Origin: a virus
IMG/VR virus record: IMGVR_UViG_3300005098_000009
Coordinates: 1-24,181 of that record
Length of the DNA stretch: 24,181 nucleotides
Reading direction: 5' to 3' (one strand)
Position 1 is the stretch's first letter. Each line of letters starts with the position of its first letter. The position numbers were made by a program, and so were the translations under genes. Shown here one piece after another: positions 13,966 to 20,042 of this stretch. The notes below the pieces were generated by a model, which was not told where the DNA came from, did no database searches, and saw nothing but the letters and a program-made list of their open reading frames with translations.

Positions 13966-14363
13966 CGTCTTAAATTATTTTTGCCCAAATCATATAAGTC
14001 ATGACCTATATCTTTTAATAATTCCTCTAATAATTTACCAAATTCTATAAAAAATCTTATAATATCATCTGTTTCAACTCCGCAACTCTGTGCGACATCT
14101 ATTTCTATTTGCGCGGGACCTTTTTCATGTTTTTCAAATCTTCCACCACAACCTGTTCCAAATCCGCCTATATCAACCCGCATTTTATCATCTGTCCGTT
14201 TATTTTTTAATATTACAGCAAAAGGATTAGCTTTACCATCAAAGCGAAATATAATCTTAACAAAATATTCCTTATAATCATCTTTAGTCAAATTTGCTAC
14301 AATAATCCCCTGATAAAAGTTTCCTGTTGCACCTTTAAACTTTACCGTCTTCATTATTGGCAC
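13950..14363 (-). CDS. Conserved-looking phage protein of unknown function
   Basis: The 137-residue product starts at GTG with a good ribosome binding site (GGGGG, five bases upstream); the next ATG is three codons later. The first half is strand-rich (GATGNFYQGIIVANLTKDDY, YFVKIIFRFDG), with a glycine-rich turn in the middle (GGFGTGCGGRFEKHEKG). The second half is helical (DIIRFFIEFGKLLEELLKDI). I do not recognise a family. It sits between a 23-codon gene and the small acidic gene in a run of accessory early genes. Confidence 0.6.
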   Translation of the reverse strand: MPIMKTVKFKGATGNFYQGIIVANLTKDDYKEYFVKIIFRFDGKANPFAVILKNKRTDDKMRVDIGGFGTGCGGRFEKHEKGPAQIEIDVAQSCGVETDDIIRFFIEFGKLLEELLKDIGHDLYDLGKNNLRRWTSK

Positions 14364-14376
14364 TTTTACCCCCTTC

Positions 14377-14448
14377 CTAATTTTTTATAGGTTTCCACTT
14401 ATGAATTCCCAAAAAACACAACAATTTACTTAACAATTTCGGAATCAT
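14377..14448 (-). CDS. Very small protein, 23 residues, C-x-x-G-x-H-K-W motif
   Basis: A minus-strand reading frame of 23 codons follows a strong ribosome binding site (AAGGAGGCAAAG directly before ATG). It reads MIPKLLSKLLCFLGIHKWKP then IKN. The C-x-L-G-x-H-K-W pattern is one I associate with many short phage and prophage proteins. It overlaps the 3' end of the YopX-like gene by 23 bases and is followed by the GTG-start gene. The function is unknown. The ribosome binding site plus motif make it more likely real than chance. Confidence 0.55.
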   Translation of the reverse strand: MIPKLLSKLLCFLGIHKWKPIKN

Positions 14449-14863
14449 CTTTGCCTCCTTTCCTAACGCAAGGCAACAATTCAGGATTGTCAAAGATGTT
14501 GCCGATGACTTCAAGTTTCTCACATTCTCGCTTTTCTAAAACAAACATTTCACCACCCGCTATTGGTTTATAATAGAAAGCAAGGAAAGGCTCATCACCC
14601 CAGATAACTATGTAGTTTATAGCACCTCCGAAACTTATTATATCTCCCTCATAAATTTCTATTCCGTTTTTGTCTTTAAGTCCTGTGTATTGCCCAACCG
14701 TTTCAGGGTCAACTTGATATATACCCGCAAATTTGCCTGAATTATCATCAAGAAAGTAAAGCTTTCCGCACATAATATATAGTGTATTACCCTCAATGAT
14801 TAAACTCCCATATCTCCATTCTCCTGTCTCCACATCTTTGCCTCGAAACTTAATCTCCCTCAT
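14426..14863 (-). CDS. YopX family protein (copy 1)
   Basis: The 145-residue protein has the full YopX signature: MREIKFRGKDVETGEWRYG at the N-terminus, VDPETVGQYTGLKDKNGIE (about 76-94), then IYEGDIISF and the closing VIGNIFDNPELL. YopX proteins are common in phages and prophages; their role is not known. A strong ribosome binding site (CTGGAGGTAAAG) precedes the ATG. The gene overlaps the end of the second, upstream YopX gene by 14 bases, so the two are co-translated. Confidence 0.9.
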   Translation of the reverse strand: MREIKFRGKDVETGEWRYGSLIIEGNTLYIMCGKLYFLDDNSGKFAGIYQVDPETVGQYTGLKDKNGIEIYEGDIISFGGAINYIVIWGDEPFLAFYYKPIAGGEMFVLEKRECEKLEVIGNIFDNPELLPCVRKGGKDDSEIVK

Positions 14864-15206
14864 CTTTACCTCCAGTTATTAATTCAGGGTTTTCATAAAT
14901 GTTGCCAATGACTTTACCACCCCTTAACCAAGCAACATGTAACTCCATAAAATAACCTTTCTTAACATGTAAAGCTACCCACTTTGCATCCTTCCACTCA
15001 ATTATAAATAAGCCTTCATCAGGTATTCGGATTATATCCTTTTCCCACCAATCCTTATATTCAAAGCCCGTATGTTGACAAAGAGTATTCTCATCTAATT
15101 CCCCTTTATTTATAGCCTCAAAAAAACTTGCTAACCCACGCTTTAAATCTCCATATGCCCAGCATTTTTCTTTCTTATGCCACGCTCGAAACTTAATCTC
15201 TCTCAT
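14850..15206 (-). CDS. YopX family protein (copy 2, divergent)
   Basis: The 118-residue protein begins MREIKFRAWHKKEKCWAYGD and ends VIGNIYENPELI, as its neighbour does. The middle differs: LCQHTGFEYKDWWEKDIIRI replaces the QYTGLKDKNG-x-EIYEGDII block, keeping the Q-x-T-G and D-I-I cores. It is 27 residues shorter than copy 1. The pair probably arose by duplication, or by acquisition of a second family member, then diverged. A strong ribosome binding site (GTAAGGAGGCAAAG) is present. The function is unknown. Confidence 0.85.
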   Translation of the reverse strand: MREIKFRAWHKKEKCWAYGDLKRGLASFFEAINKGELDENTLCQHTGFEYKDWWEKDIIRIPDEGLFIIEWKDAKWVALHVKKGYFMELHVAWLRGGKVIGNIYENPELITGGKDEGD

Positions 15207-15216
15207 CTTTGCCTCC

Positions 15217-16053
15217 TTACTTTACCTTTTTCCAAGCCCATTTTGTTATCTTATCCTGTAGTTTGTCCATTTGTATCTTTGCTTTTTCTGAAACCGCTAC
15301 AATTAACAAACCGCCCGGTAAATATAACGAATCCCAATGAATAATTGACCAAATAAGCGATTCCTCAAGCGCTCCAAGCAAAGACTCATTGCCAGACCAA
15401 CCGCCTGTAGCGAAAACAAAGAAACCGTTGCCCTCTTGCCACCTTCCGCAAATATGCCACAAACTTCCTATATAACGCAAACAACCTTCAATATCATTAA
15501 TATCCCAATTCTTAATCTTGTCTAATTGCTCATCTGTAGGATACCACTCCATTTTACCACTCCATTTTTGACTCCCTTTCCAAATTTTTCCGTAAGTTTC
15601 CCACCAATGTAAACCCACTCTAACAGCGTCCCTCGCATGCCTGCTCGTCTTTTTGAAGCCCAACTTTTCGAGATATTTCTTTATCGCCAAATCCTGAAGG
15701 TCATCATAATTTCGCTTGCGGGGTTTACTTATCTCATCTGCATTAACAAAGTAAACTTCTCTATCATGAAGATTTAGCACGATTCGGGTTATTAACTGTT
15801 GCAGAAGCATTAAAGACCTATGATTTTTACCGAATCGTGTCCAGTTAGGTGAAGGTTCTTCAATGACCACCACATCGCCTTGCTTTTCTTTAAGCTCGGA
15901 ACTTATTATTTCCGCTTTTAGCTCAAAAGTTTTAGCCTTCTGAGGTCTTATAGTTCCCAATTCGCAAACAACAAGCTTACCTTTTTTAACTGAAAAAACG
16001 CAAAAACCTGTTGCCGTTAGTCCAGGGTCAATTGTTAGAATTTTTGTCACCAT
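15217..16053 (-). CDS. RuvC-like resolvase fused in frame to a GGWSGNE phage protein
   Basis: From ATG at 16053 (a TTG at 16065 is the alternative) the product has 278 residues. Residues 1-166 are a RuvC/RNase H-fold nuclease: KILTIDPGLTATGF (catalytic D9), VVVIEEPSPNW (E65/E66) and SRHARDAVRVGLHWW (H139, D142). Such enzymes cut branched DNA before packaging. Residues 168-278 form a different phage protein with MEWYPTDEQLDKIKNWD and FATGGWSGNESLLGALEES; the GGWSGNE block is familiar from small phage hypotheticals. The junction is a perfect 13-bp tandem duplication. With one copy, the nuclease would end at 172 residues with ILQMSN and a stop. The second gene would start at ATG with GGGAG six bases upstream. 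The second part may still be translated separately from 15552. Confidence 0.8.
   Translation of the reverse strand: MVTKILTIDPGLTATGFCVFSVKKGKLVVCELGTIRPQKAKTFELKAEIISSELKEKQGDVVVIEEPSPNWTRFGKNHRSLMLLQQLITRIVLNLHDREVYFVNADEISKPRKRNYDDLQDLAIKKYLEKLGFKKTSRHARDAVRVGLHWWETYGKIWKGSQKWSGKMEWYPTDEQLDKIKNWDINDIEGCLRYIGSLWHICGRWQEGNGFFVFATGGWSGNESLLGALEESLIWSIIHWDSLYLPGGLLIVAVSEKAKIQMDKLQDKITKWAWKKVK
15543..15568. repeat. Gene-fusing 13-bp tandem duplication
   Basis: The plus strand carries ACCACTCCATTTT twice in direct succession (15543-15555, 15556-15568). On the coding strand each copy contains AAAATGGAGTGG, that is, the start codon of the downstream gene. The extra 13 bases move the RuvC frame into the downstream gene's frame, bypassing the TAG that would otherwise end RuvC. 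Confidence 0.85.
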
Positions 16054-16336
16054 ATTTTGATTCAAAAAACTTTTCTAATTCCTCAGGACCGGGAATTTCC
16101 CCAAATTTTTTAACAGTATCCAGTGTTACCTCAAATAGGAAATAAATAATATCTCTTTCATGCCAGCCATGCGCATGAGCAAAAGAACATAAAGCCGCCA
16201 TAAATAGATATGTTGCCCTGACGAGAAACTTCTCATCATTTCCAGCTTCTAATGCTGCCAGCATGCCTTTCGTGAATTCTCTTAATTTTTCCACAACTTC
16301 ATCGTTCAATTTTCTTAAAAATTCTTGCTCCTTCAT
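16028..16336 (-). CDS. Helical protein of unknown function
   Basis: The 102-residue product is predicted to be almost all helix (EVVEKLREFTKGMLAALEAG, ATYLFMAALCSFAHAHGW, then YFLFEVTLDTVKKFGE). No motif is recognised. It resembles the 84-residue neighbour at 16734 in layout: an Ala/Phe-rich helix with AFALTF or CSFAHAH, then a polar pair, then a hydrophobic helix. They could be distant relatives. A strong ribosome binding site (AAAAGGAGGAATTAGT) precedes the ATG, which overlaps the upstream stop. The 3' end overlaps the RuvC gene by 26 bases from its preferred start. Confidence 0.65.
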   Translation of the reverse strand: MKEQEFLRKLNDEVVEKLREFTKGMLAALEAGNDEKFLVRATYLFMAALCSFAHAHGWHERDIIYFLFEVTLDTVKKFGEIPGPEELEKFFESKYGDKNSNN

Positions 16337-16752
16337 ACTAATTCCTCCTTTTTGTTAGTTAAGAATTCCCCTAATTTCTGCAAACCTTCTGAATCTTCTT
16401 TTACTGCAGTTTCCCCACAAATAAATTCTTCACCATAATATTTTTTCACAAAATTAAGGAAGGGTTTATATTCTTCATCATAACCATATAAATTTAGTGG
16501 GGCTTTGGAGCTTTCAAATATATCCCACAAATAATCTTTAAGCGCTTTAAGCTCGGCAATACTTATTTTGAATTGTCCTGTCTTTACCTTATTCAAAAAG
16601 TCTTCAGGATAGCCTAATCTTTGGAAAAAGTTGCTTATATTTTGTTCAGTAGGCTGTTCTATTCGCAAAATTTTTCTTATCAAAAGTTTACTTACAAGTT
16701 TTAACGCCCTTATTAGCCTGTATTTTTCTTCAATCAATTCTTTACTTGACAT
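16333..16752 (-). CDS. Unknown phage protein, 139 residues
   Basis: The protein has a basic N-terminal helix (YRLIRALKLVSKLLIRKILR). A region that could be a helix-turn-helix follows (QNISNFFQRLGYPEDFLNKVKTGQFKI across about 38-65: two short helices, then SIAELKALKDYLWDIF), and it ends with a Glu/Lys-rich tail. The layout is faintly like a Cro/C1-type DNA-binding domain, but I would not assign it. It has a strong ribosome binding site (GCAAAGGAGGGAGT). It overlaps both neighbours by a few bases in the early accessory operon. Confidence 0.6.
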   Translation of the reverse strand: MSSKELIEEKYRLIRALKLVSKLLIRKILRIEQPTEQNISNFFQRLGYPEDFLNKVKTGQFKISIAELKALKDYLWDIFESSKAPLNLYGYDEEYKPFLNFVKKYYGEEFICGETAVKEDSEGLQKLGEFLTNKKEELV

Positions 16753-16988
16753 ACTCCCTCCTTTGCTTCACGGTAAAGCGATAAAATAACATCATTTCCG
16801 TCTTCAAGTATTTCCCGAAATTTCTTTTCGCTAATATTGAAAGTTAGCGCAAAGGCAACGATAGCTTTAGCATATTGCTTTAAATTTTCCACAACAAATT
16901 CCCCTATTTTACCGTTTTTAATATATTTTATTTGCCTTTCGAAACTTTCTTTTACAGCCTGCTCTGTTGAATCCTTGAAATTAGTCAT
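16734..16988 (-). CDS. Small helical protein of unknown function
   Basis: The 84-residue product is helical throughout (EQAVKESFERQIKYIKNGKI, NLKQYAKAIVAFALTFNISE, then FREILEDGNDVILSLYREAK). Its layout parallels the 102-residue protein two genes downstream. No family is recognised. The ribosome binding site is strong (AAAAAGGAGGTGTAAA). It overlaps the next gene by 19 bases. Confidence 0.6.
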   Translation of the reverse strand: MTNFKDSTEQAVKESFERQIKYIKNGKIGEFVVENLKQYAKAIVAFALTFNISEKKFREILEDGNDVILSLYREAKEGVCQVKN

Positions 16989-16989
16989 T

Positions 16990-17271
16990 TTACACCTCCT
17001 TTTTTAATTTCATTGATATTCTTTCAATTTTGAACTCGCCGGTGAGCAGCGAAAAATTGGGAATTAGAGGCAAGACGAAATCCTCGAACCACTTTTCAGC
17101 TTCTTCTTTTGTTTTGAAACTTTTTGATGCCAGAAAATAAGTATACTGGTCTTTAGCGCCAAAACCGAACCGAAAATAGAACTTTTTATCATCTTGCTGA
17201 GCGCAAAATTGAATAACCCATACAAAATCAAGATTCACATAAAGACCTTTGTCAATTTCAACTAATCTCAT
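16990..17271 (-). CDS. Small protein of unknown function
   Basis: The 93-residue protein starts with strands (MRLVEIDKGLYVNLDFVWVI), then an aromatic strand pair (FYFRFGFGAKDQYTYFLASK). A single amphipathic helix (TKEEAEKWFEDFVLPLI) and a final strand follow. The layout suggests a compact alpha/beta fold. I do not recognise it. A GGGGG ribosome binding site precedes the ATG. The stop is one base from the next gene's start, so the two are closely coupled. Confidence 0.6.
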   Translation of the reverse strand: MRLVEIDKGLYVNLDFVWVIQFCAQQDDKKFYFRFGFGAKDQYTYFLASKSFKTKEEAEKWFEDFVLPLIPNFSLLTGEFKIERISMKLKKEV

Positions 17272-17289
17272 GCTCGCCCCCTTTCTATC

Positions 17290-17394
17290 TTAACCTAAAT
17301 CAGGACCGCTATCAGAAGGGTTTTTTAATAAATCTCCAATAATAAACATGAGCATTATCAGAATAAAGCCCATGAATAATGCTTTTACTAACAT
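17290..17394 (-). CDS. Single-pass membrane peptide, 34 residues
   Basis: A minus-strand reading frame of 34 codons has a very strong ribosome binding site (AAAAAGGAGGCGAGC before ATG). It begins MLVKALFMGFILIMLMFIIG, a strongly hydrophobic membrane segment with one positive residue ahead of it, followed by a short polar tail DLLKNPSDSGPDLG. This is the form of small phage membrane proteins. A holin-like or regulatory role is possible, but no lysin gene is nearby, so I assign none. Its start overlaps the stop of the zinc-ribbon gene (ATGTTAG). It fills the gap between two larger genes. Confidence 0.65.
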   Translation of the reverse strand: MLVKALFMGFILIMLMFIIGDLLKNPSDSGPDLG

Positions 17395-17615
17395 GCTCGC
17401 CTCCTTTTTAATTTTAAAAATTTAAATTTTAAATTTCCTCCGCACTTTCCACATACTATTTTGCTATCTTTATATGCACCATCAATTATAGACAAAAAAG
17501 CATTAATTCCTGGACAAATAGCAATAACATACTCACCACAATTTTCACACTGTGCCACTTCAATTCTAATCGCTTGACTTATTTTTATAAATTTACGCAA
17601 TTCCTCGATTGTCAT
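17388..17615 (-). CDS. Small zinc-ribbon protein
   Basis: The 75-residue product has two Cys pairs, CENC (23-26) and CGKC (55-58), each followed by Gly, the knuckle pattern of a zinc ribbon. An extra Cys is at 34. A helix-forming N-terminus (MTIEELRKFIKISQAI) precedes it. The C-terminus is basic (KFKFLKLKRRRAC), which would suit nucleic-acid contact. The ribosome binding site is GAGGT. Such small ribbons occur widely in phage early regions, often as transcription or DNA-handling factors; the specific role here is unknown. Confidence 0.65.
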   Translation of the reverse strand: MTIEELRKFIKISQAIRIEVAQCENCGEYVIAICPGINAFLSIIDGAYKDSKIVCGKCGGNLKFKFLKLKRRRAC

Positions 17616-18250
17616 TTTTTACCTCTTTTAGCTTCTTTTTTCTCATAAAGCCTGCTAATATGTATCAAATTTTGAACCCTTTTGACTTTTTCAAATAAAG
17701 ACCGCAAATTCAACGGGGCTTTAACAATTTCCACTCTATATGGCATTCGTGAATAATCGGCTATCAATTTTATAGGCTTCGTAAAAACTTTTATTATCCT
17801 GCCCCGCATGAAGACTTTAGGGAGCTTTTTAGCTTCTTTGCGGTTCTTATAAATTTTTCTGTTCACCGCCTCAGCGAATTCATCTTCTCTACCTTCTGCA
17901 ACTTCATAAGTGCCAGAAGTTACAAGCATTCCGCAGCCTCTAACCTCATAGGCGTAGTTAGTTTCCCCTATTTTTACTAAATCCTGATTCTCATCTCGAA
18001 TTTCTTTTATTAACTCCCACGGCAGGCAATATCCCTCGACAATACCAACCGCAAAAATCGTATGATTTTTTCCATTCTTTTGTGCAAATAAGACTAAATC
18101 GCCTATTTTTCCATAAGTATCAACGAGTCGAGAAAACCCCATTATTTTTGCTTCCCTTATAAAATCTTTCGGCGAGTAGTAACTTTTGCCCACAAAGTCA
18201 AGCCAAATATTGCTATTTTTGTTAGGTAATACATGGATAAAGTCCCTCAT
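17612..18250 (-). CDS. Unknown phage protein, 212 residues
   Basis: The N-terminal half alternates strands and helices (GFSRLVDTYGKIGDLVLFAQ, HTIFAVGIVEGYCLPWELIK, YEVRGCGMLVTSGTYEVAEG). The C-terminal half is highly basic (KNRKEAKKLPKVFMRGRIIK ... YEKKEAKRGKK). The basic tail suggests nucleic-acid binding. No family is recognised. It has a strong ribosome binding site (GGGGAGGTGCAAAG), overlaps the upstream gene stop by four bases, and lies between small Cys-containing proteins near the DnaC-like loader. Confidence 0.6.
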   Translation of the reverse strand: MRDFIHVLPNKNSNIWLDFVGKSYYSPKDFIREAKIMGFSRLVDTYGKIGDLVLFAQKNGKNHTIFAVGIVEGYCLPWELIKEIRDENQDLVKIGETNYAYEVRGCGMLVTSGTYEVAEGREDEFAEAVNRKIYKNRKEAKKLPKVFMRGRIIKVFTKPIKLIADYSRMPYRVEIVKAPLNLRSLFEKVKRVQNLIHISRLYEKKEAKRGKK

Positions 18251-18483
18251 CTTTGCACCTCCCCGAAAATTTTTTTGATTTGAGAAACTATATTTTCTCT
18301 ACATGCGTTCCAGCCGTCACGACAGCCTCTAACATAAGGCTCTAAATTTTGACCGTAAGCTCTTTCGGGAATCAATTTCTTTGCATACCTTATGAACAAA
18401 TTCTTTAGCTCCTTTATTTTTTCATCTCTTGTCAATACAGGCGTGTTCACTATCAACCCTATTTCGCTTTCCAGCGGTCTCAT
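18247..18483 (-). CDS. Small GWN-x-C motif protein (copy 1)
   Basis: The 78-residue protein ends with YVRGCRDGWNACRENIVSQI (50-69). The second 78-residue protein at 19258 has YICGFCVGWNKCKKEILNEL in the same place. The shared pattern is Y-x2-G-x3-G-W-N-x-C-[KR]-x2-I, with Cys residues that could bind metal. The ribosome binding site is good (CGGAGGGGAAA). The family name is unknown to me, though short phage proteins with this ending are familiar. Confidence 0.65.
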   Translation of the reverse strand: MRPLESEIGLIVNTPVLTRDEKIKELKNLFIRYAKKLIPERAYGQNLEPYVRGCRDGWNACRENIVSQIKKIFGEVQR

Positions 18484-18685
18484 TTTCCCCTCCGAAGGCT
18501 TTTAGACAATCTGGACATCTTAAAATTTTGAATCGTTCCTCAGTCGTGAAATCATTGACCAGAAGCTTATCAAATATTGCACAATACCAGCTTGTAGGGA
18601 AATATTTGAGGGCTTGACAACAAACATCACAATGTCTACCCTCGAATTTAACCTTGAAGATTTTCTGATGCTTTAACTCCACCAT
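18422..18685 (-). CDS. Small Cys-rich (zinc-binding-like) protein
   Basis: The start is taken at ATG 18685, which has a GGGGG ribosome binding site and follows the DnaC-like gene stop directly. An in-frame extension to 18784 would overlap that gene and is not favoured. The 87-residue product has HCDVCC (18-23), YC (34-35) and RCPDC (56-60), probably a zinc site of the form C-x2-C ... C-x2-C. The last 20 residues overlap the next gene. It is probably a nucleic-acid-binding accessory protein, but no family is recognised. Confidence 0.6.
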   Translation of the reverse strand: MVELKHQKIFKVKFEGRHCDVCCQALKYFPTSWYCAIFDKLLVNDFTTEERFKILRCPDCLKAFGGENETAGKRNRVDSEHACIDKR

Positions 18686-18686
18686 T

Positions 18687-19277
18687 TTAACCCCCTTGTT
18701 TTGAGTTTTGATTTCTAAAACTCCCCCAGTCGAACGATATAAATTTCGCTTCTTGTATTCGATCCCAAAGAGGTGGCAAGACATAAGATTTTAGACTTTC
18801 CGCATCCAGATTTGATATTATTAGCGTCGATAGTTTGCAGTCGTAGCGGTGTCCGAAAATCTCGAACCAGAAAATCTTTTCGTGGTCAGTATTGTAGCCT
18901 ATACCGAAATCATCAATTATGAGGAAATCGCACTCTTTAATGTTTTTCAGCTTTTGTTCGGAATCAGGCGAAAGGCTTTTAGACAATTTAATTAGGTCAA
19001 GTGCTCTTGCGTAGTGTATAGTGGCCTTGCGATTTTTAACGGTTTTTGTCCAGGGGTTGAACTCAGGGACTGTTATATTTTGTGCATGCTTAAAAATATA
19101 AAGGGCAAGTGTGGTTTTTCCCGTGCCACACCGTCCCCAGAATAAGAACCAGTCCCCCAAGATTATGTGTTTTCTCAAATTTTCCGCTATTGACTTCACT
19201 TTTCCTAATACGATTTTGATTTTGTCATCATATACAACGAATTCCTCTAAAGTTTTGTTATATCTTTGTAGGTTCAT
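18687..19277 (-). CDS. DnaC/IstB-like AAA+ helicase loader
   Basis: The 196-residue protein is a P-loop ATPase: Walker A GRCGTGKTT (48-56), Walker B FLIIDDFG (118-125), and a sensor 1 region TLIISNLD (151-158) followed by LWDRIQEA, with a possible arginine finger. The domain lacks a long N-terminal extension, as in phage DnaC-like loaders. It would load the replicative helicase at the origin, here probably the iteron origin in the initiator gene at 20525-20795. The helicase itself is not in the window, so the host DnaB may be used. The start overlaps the upstream small gene by 20 bases. Confidence 0.85.
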   Translation of the reverse strand: MNLQRYNKTLEEFVVYDDKIKIVLGKVKSIAENLRKHIILGDWFLFWGRCGTGKTTLALYIFKHAQNITVPEFNPWTKTVKNRKATIHYARALDLIKLSKSLSPDSEQKLKNIKECDFLIIDDFGIGYNTDHEKIFWFEIFGHRYDCKLSTLIISNLDAESLKSYVLPPLWDRIQEAKFISFDWGSFRNQNSKQGG

Positions 19278-19494
19278 TGATTAGCCTCTCCAGTTCGTTC
19301 AAAATTTCTTTTTTACACTTATTCCAGCCAACGCAAAAGCCACAAATGTAATCAGGGTCACCCTTTTCATAGCAGTACCAAGGAATTGTTTTACGCAGAT
19401 GTTTTTTCACACCTATGAGCAACCTTTTATTGATTCTTCTCATAGTTTGTTTTGCTGCCAAAGCTAAAAAATTTTTAGTTTTACTTTTTGTCAC
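19258..19494 (-). CDS. Small GWN-x-C motif protein (copy 2)
   Basis: The 78-residue product starts at GTG (19494), overlapping the Gp157 stop (GTGA), with AAGG upstream. It has a strongly basic first half (KTKNFLALAAKQTMRRINKR, KKHLRKTIPWY) and the motif YICGFCVGWNKCKKEI at 49-64 shared with the gene at 18247. The two flank the DnaC-like loader and the Cys-rich protein. They may be duplicates that diverged. Confidence 0.65.
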   Translation of the reverse strand: MTKSKTKNFLALAAKQTMRRINKRLLIGVKKHLRKTIPWYCYEKGDPDYICGFCVGWNKCKKEILNELERLINEPTKI

Positions 19495-20024
19495 TTAACC
19501 TTGATAATCACGCTTTCGCTCTCCACGACTTTAGCGCCCATAACAGGGACGCCTTTTTTGTAAAGTTCCAAAATTGCTTTTTTGTCAGGTTCTACCTTTA
19601 CTCTCTTTAACGGCTTTCCGTTTATTTCATCAGGCAGGGCATCGAGATTCACTTCCTCGACTTTAAAGCTTTTCTTTATATAAGCGCTGAAAAGTTTACC
19701 CTTGAATTTACCACCTTCTTGTTGAACAGCGAGCTTTGCTATTTCTTTGAGTCGAGTTAGAACGCTTTCGTGTTGACGACAACGATTCACCAATTCCCTT
19801 ACCTCAGCTTTTATAGCCTCTATGATTCGCTCCCTGTTCTTAATTTCGCAGAAAACATCCTCAAGTAGTTCACGACGCTCCAAAGTAAGCTTTTGCAGTT
19901 GCTCATAGATTGATTCGGCTTCTTCGGTTATCTCACCAGTGGCGAAGTCAATTTTTTCGTCAAGCAAGGACATCAGGGTTTCTATGTCCTTGCTGATGTT
20001 ATAGACTTTCCAATCAACTCCCAT
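19491..20024 (-). CDS. Siphovirus Gp157 family protein
   Basis: The 177-residue protein has the Gp157 layout: an N-terminal coiled coil (TEEAESIYEQLQKLTLERRE, ERIIEAIKAEVRELVNRC), then LFSAYIKKSFKVEEVNLDAL, and at the end VEPDKKAILELYKKGVPVMG and SVIIKVK. The P-D-K-x-x-I-x-x-x-x-K-x-G-x-x-V-x-G-A block is typical of this family. Gp157 was linked to resistance of Streptococcus carrying S. thermophilus phage sequences; its biochemical role in phage early operons is unclear. A strong ribosome binding site (GCAAGGAGGTGAATC) is present. It follows the initiator gene and precedes the loader. Confidence 0.8.
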   Translation of the reverse strand: MGVDWKVYNISKDIETLMSLLDEKIDFATGEITEEAESIYEQLQKLTLERRELLEDVFCEIKNRERIIEAIKAEVRELVNRCRQHESVLTRLKEIAKLAVQQEGGKFKGKLFSAYIKKSFKVEEVNLDALPDEINGKPLKRVKVEPDKKAILELYKKGVPVMGAKVVESESVIIKVK

Positions 20025-20042
20025 GATTCACCTCCTTGCTTT

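Noticed and set aside
18685-18784. N-terminal extension of the small Cys-rich protein into the DnaC-like gene
   Set aside because: The extension reads the DnaC-like gene out of frame, while ATG 18685 has a strong ribosome binding site right after that gene's stop.
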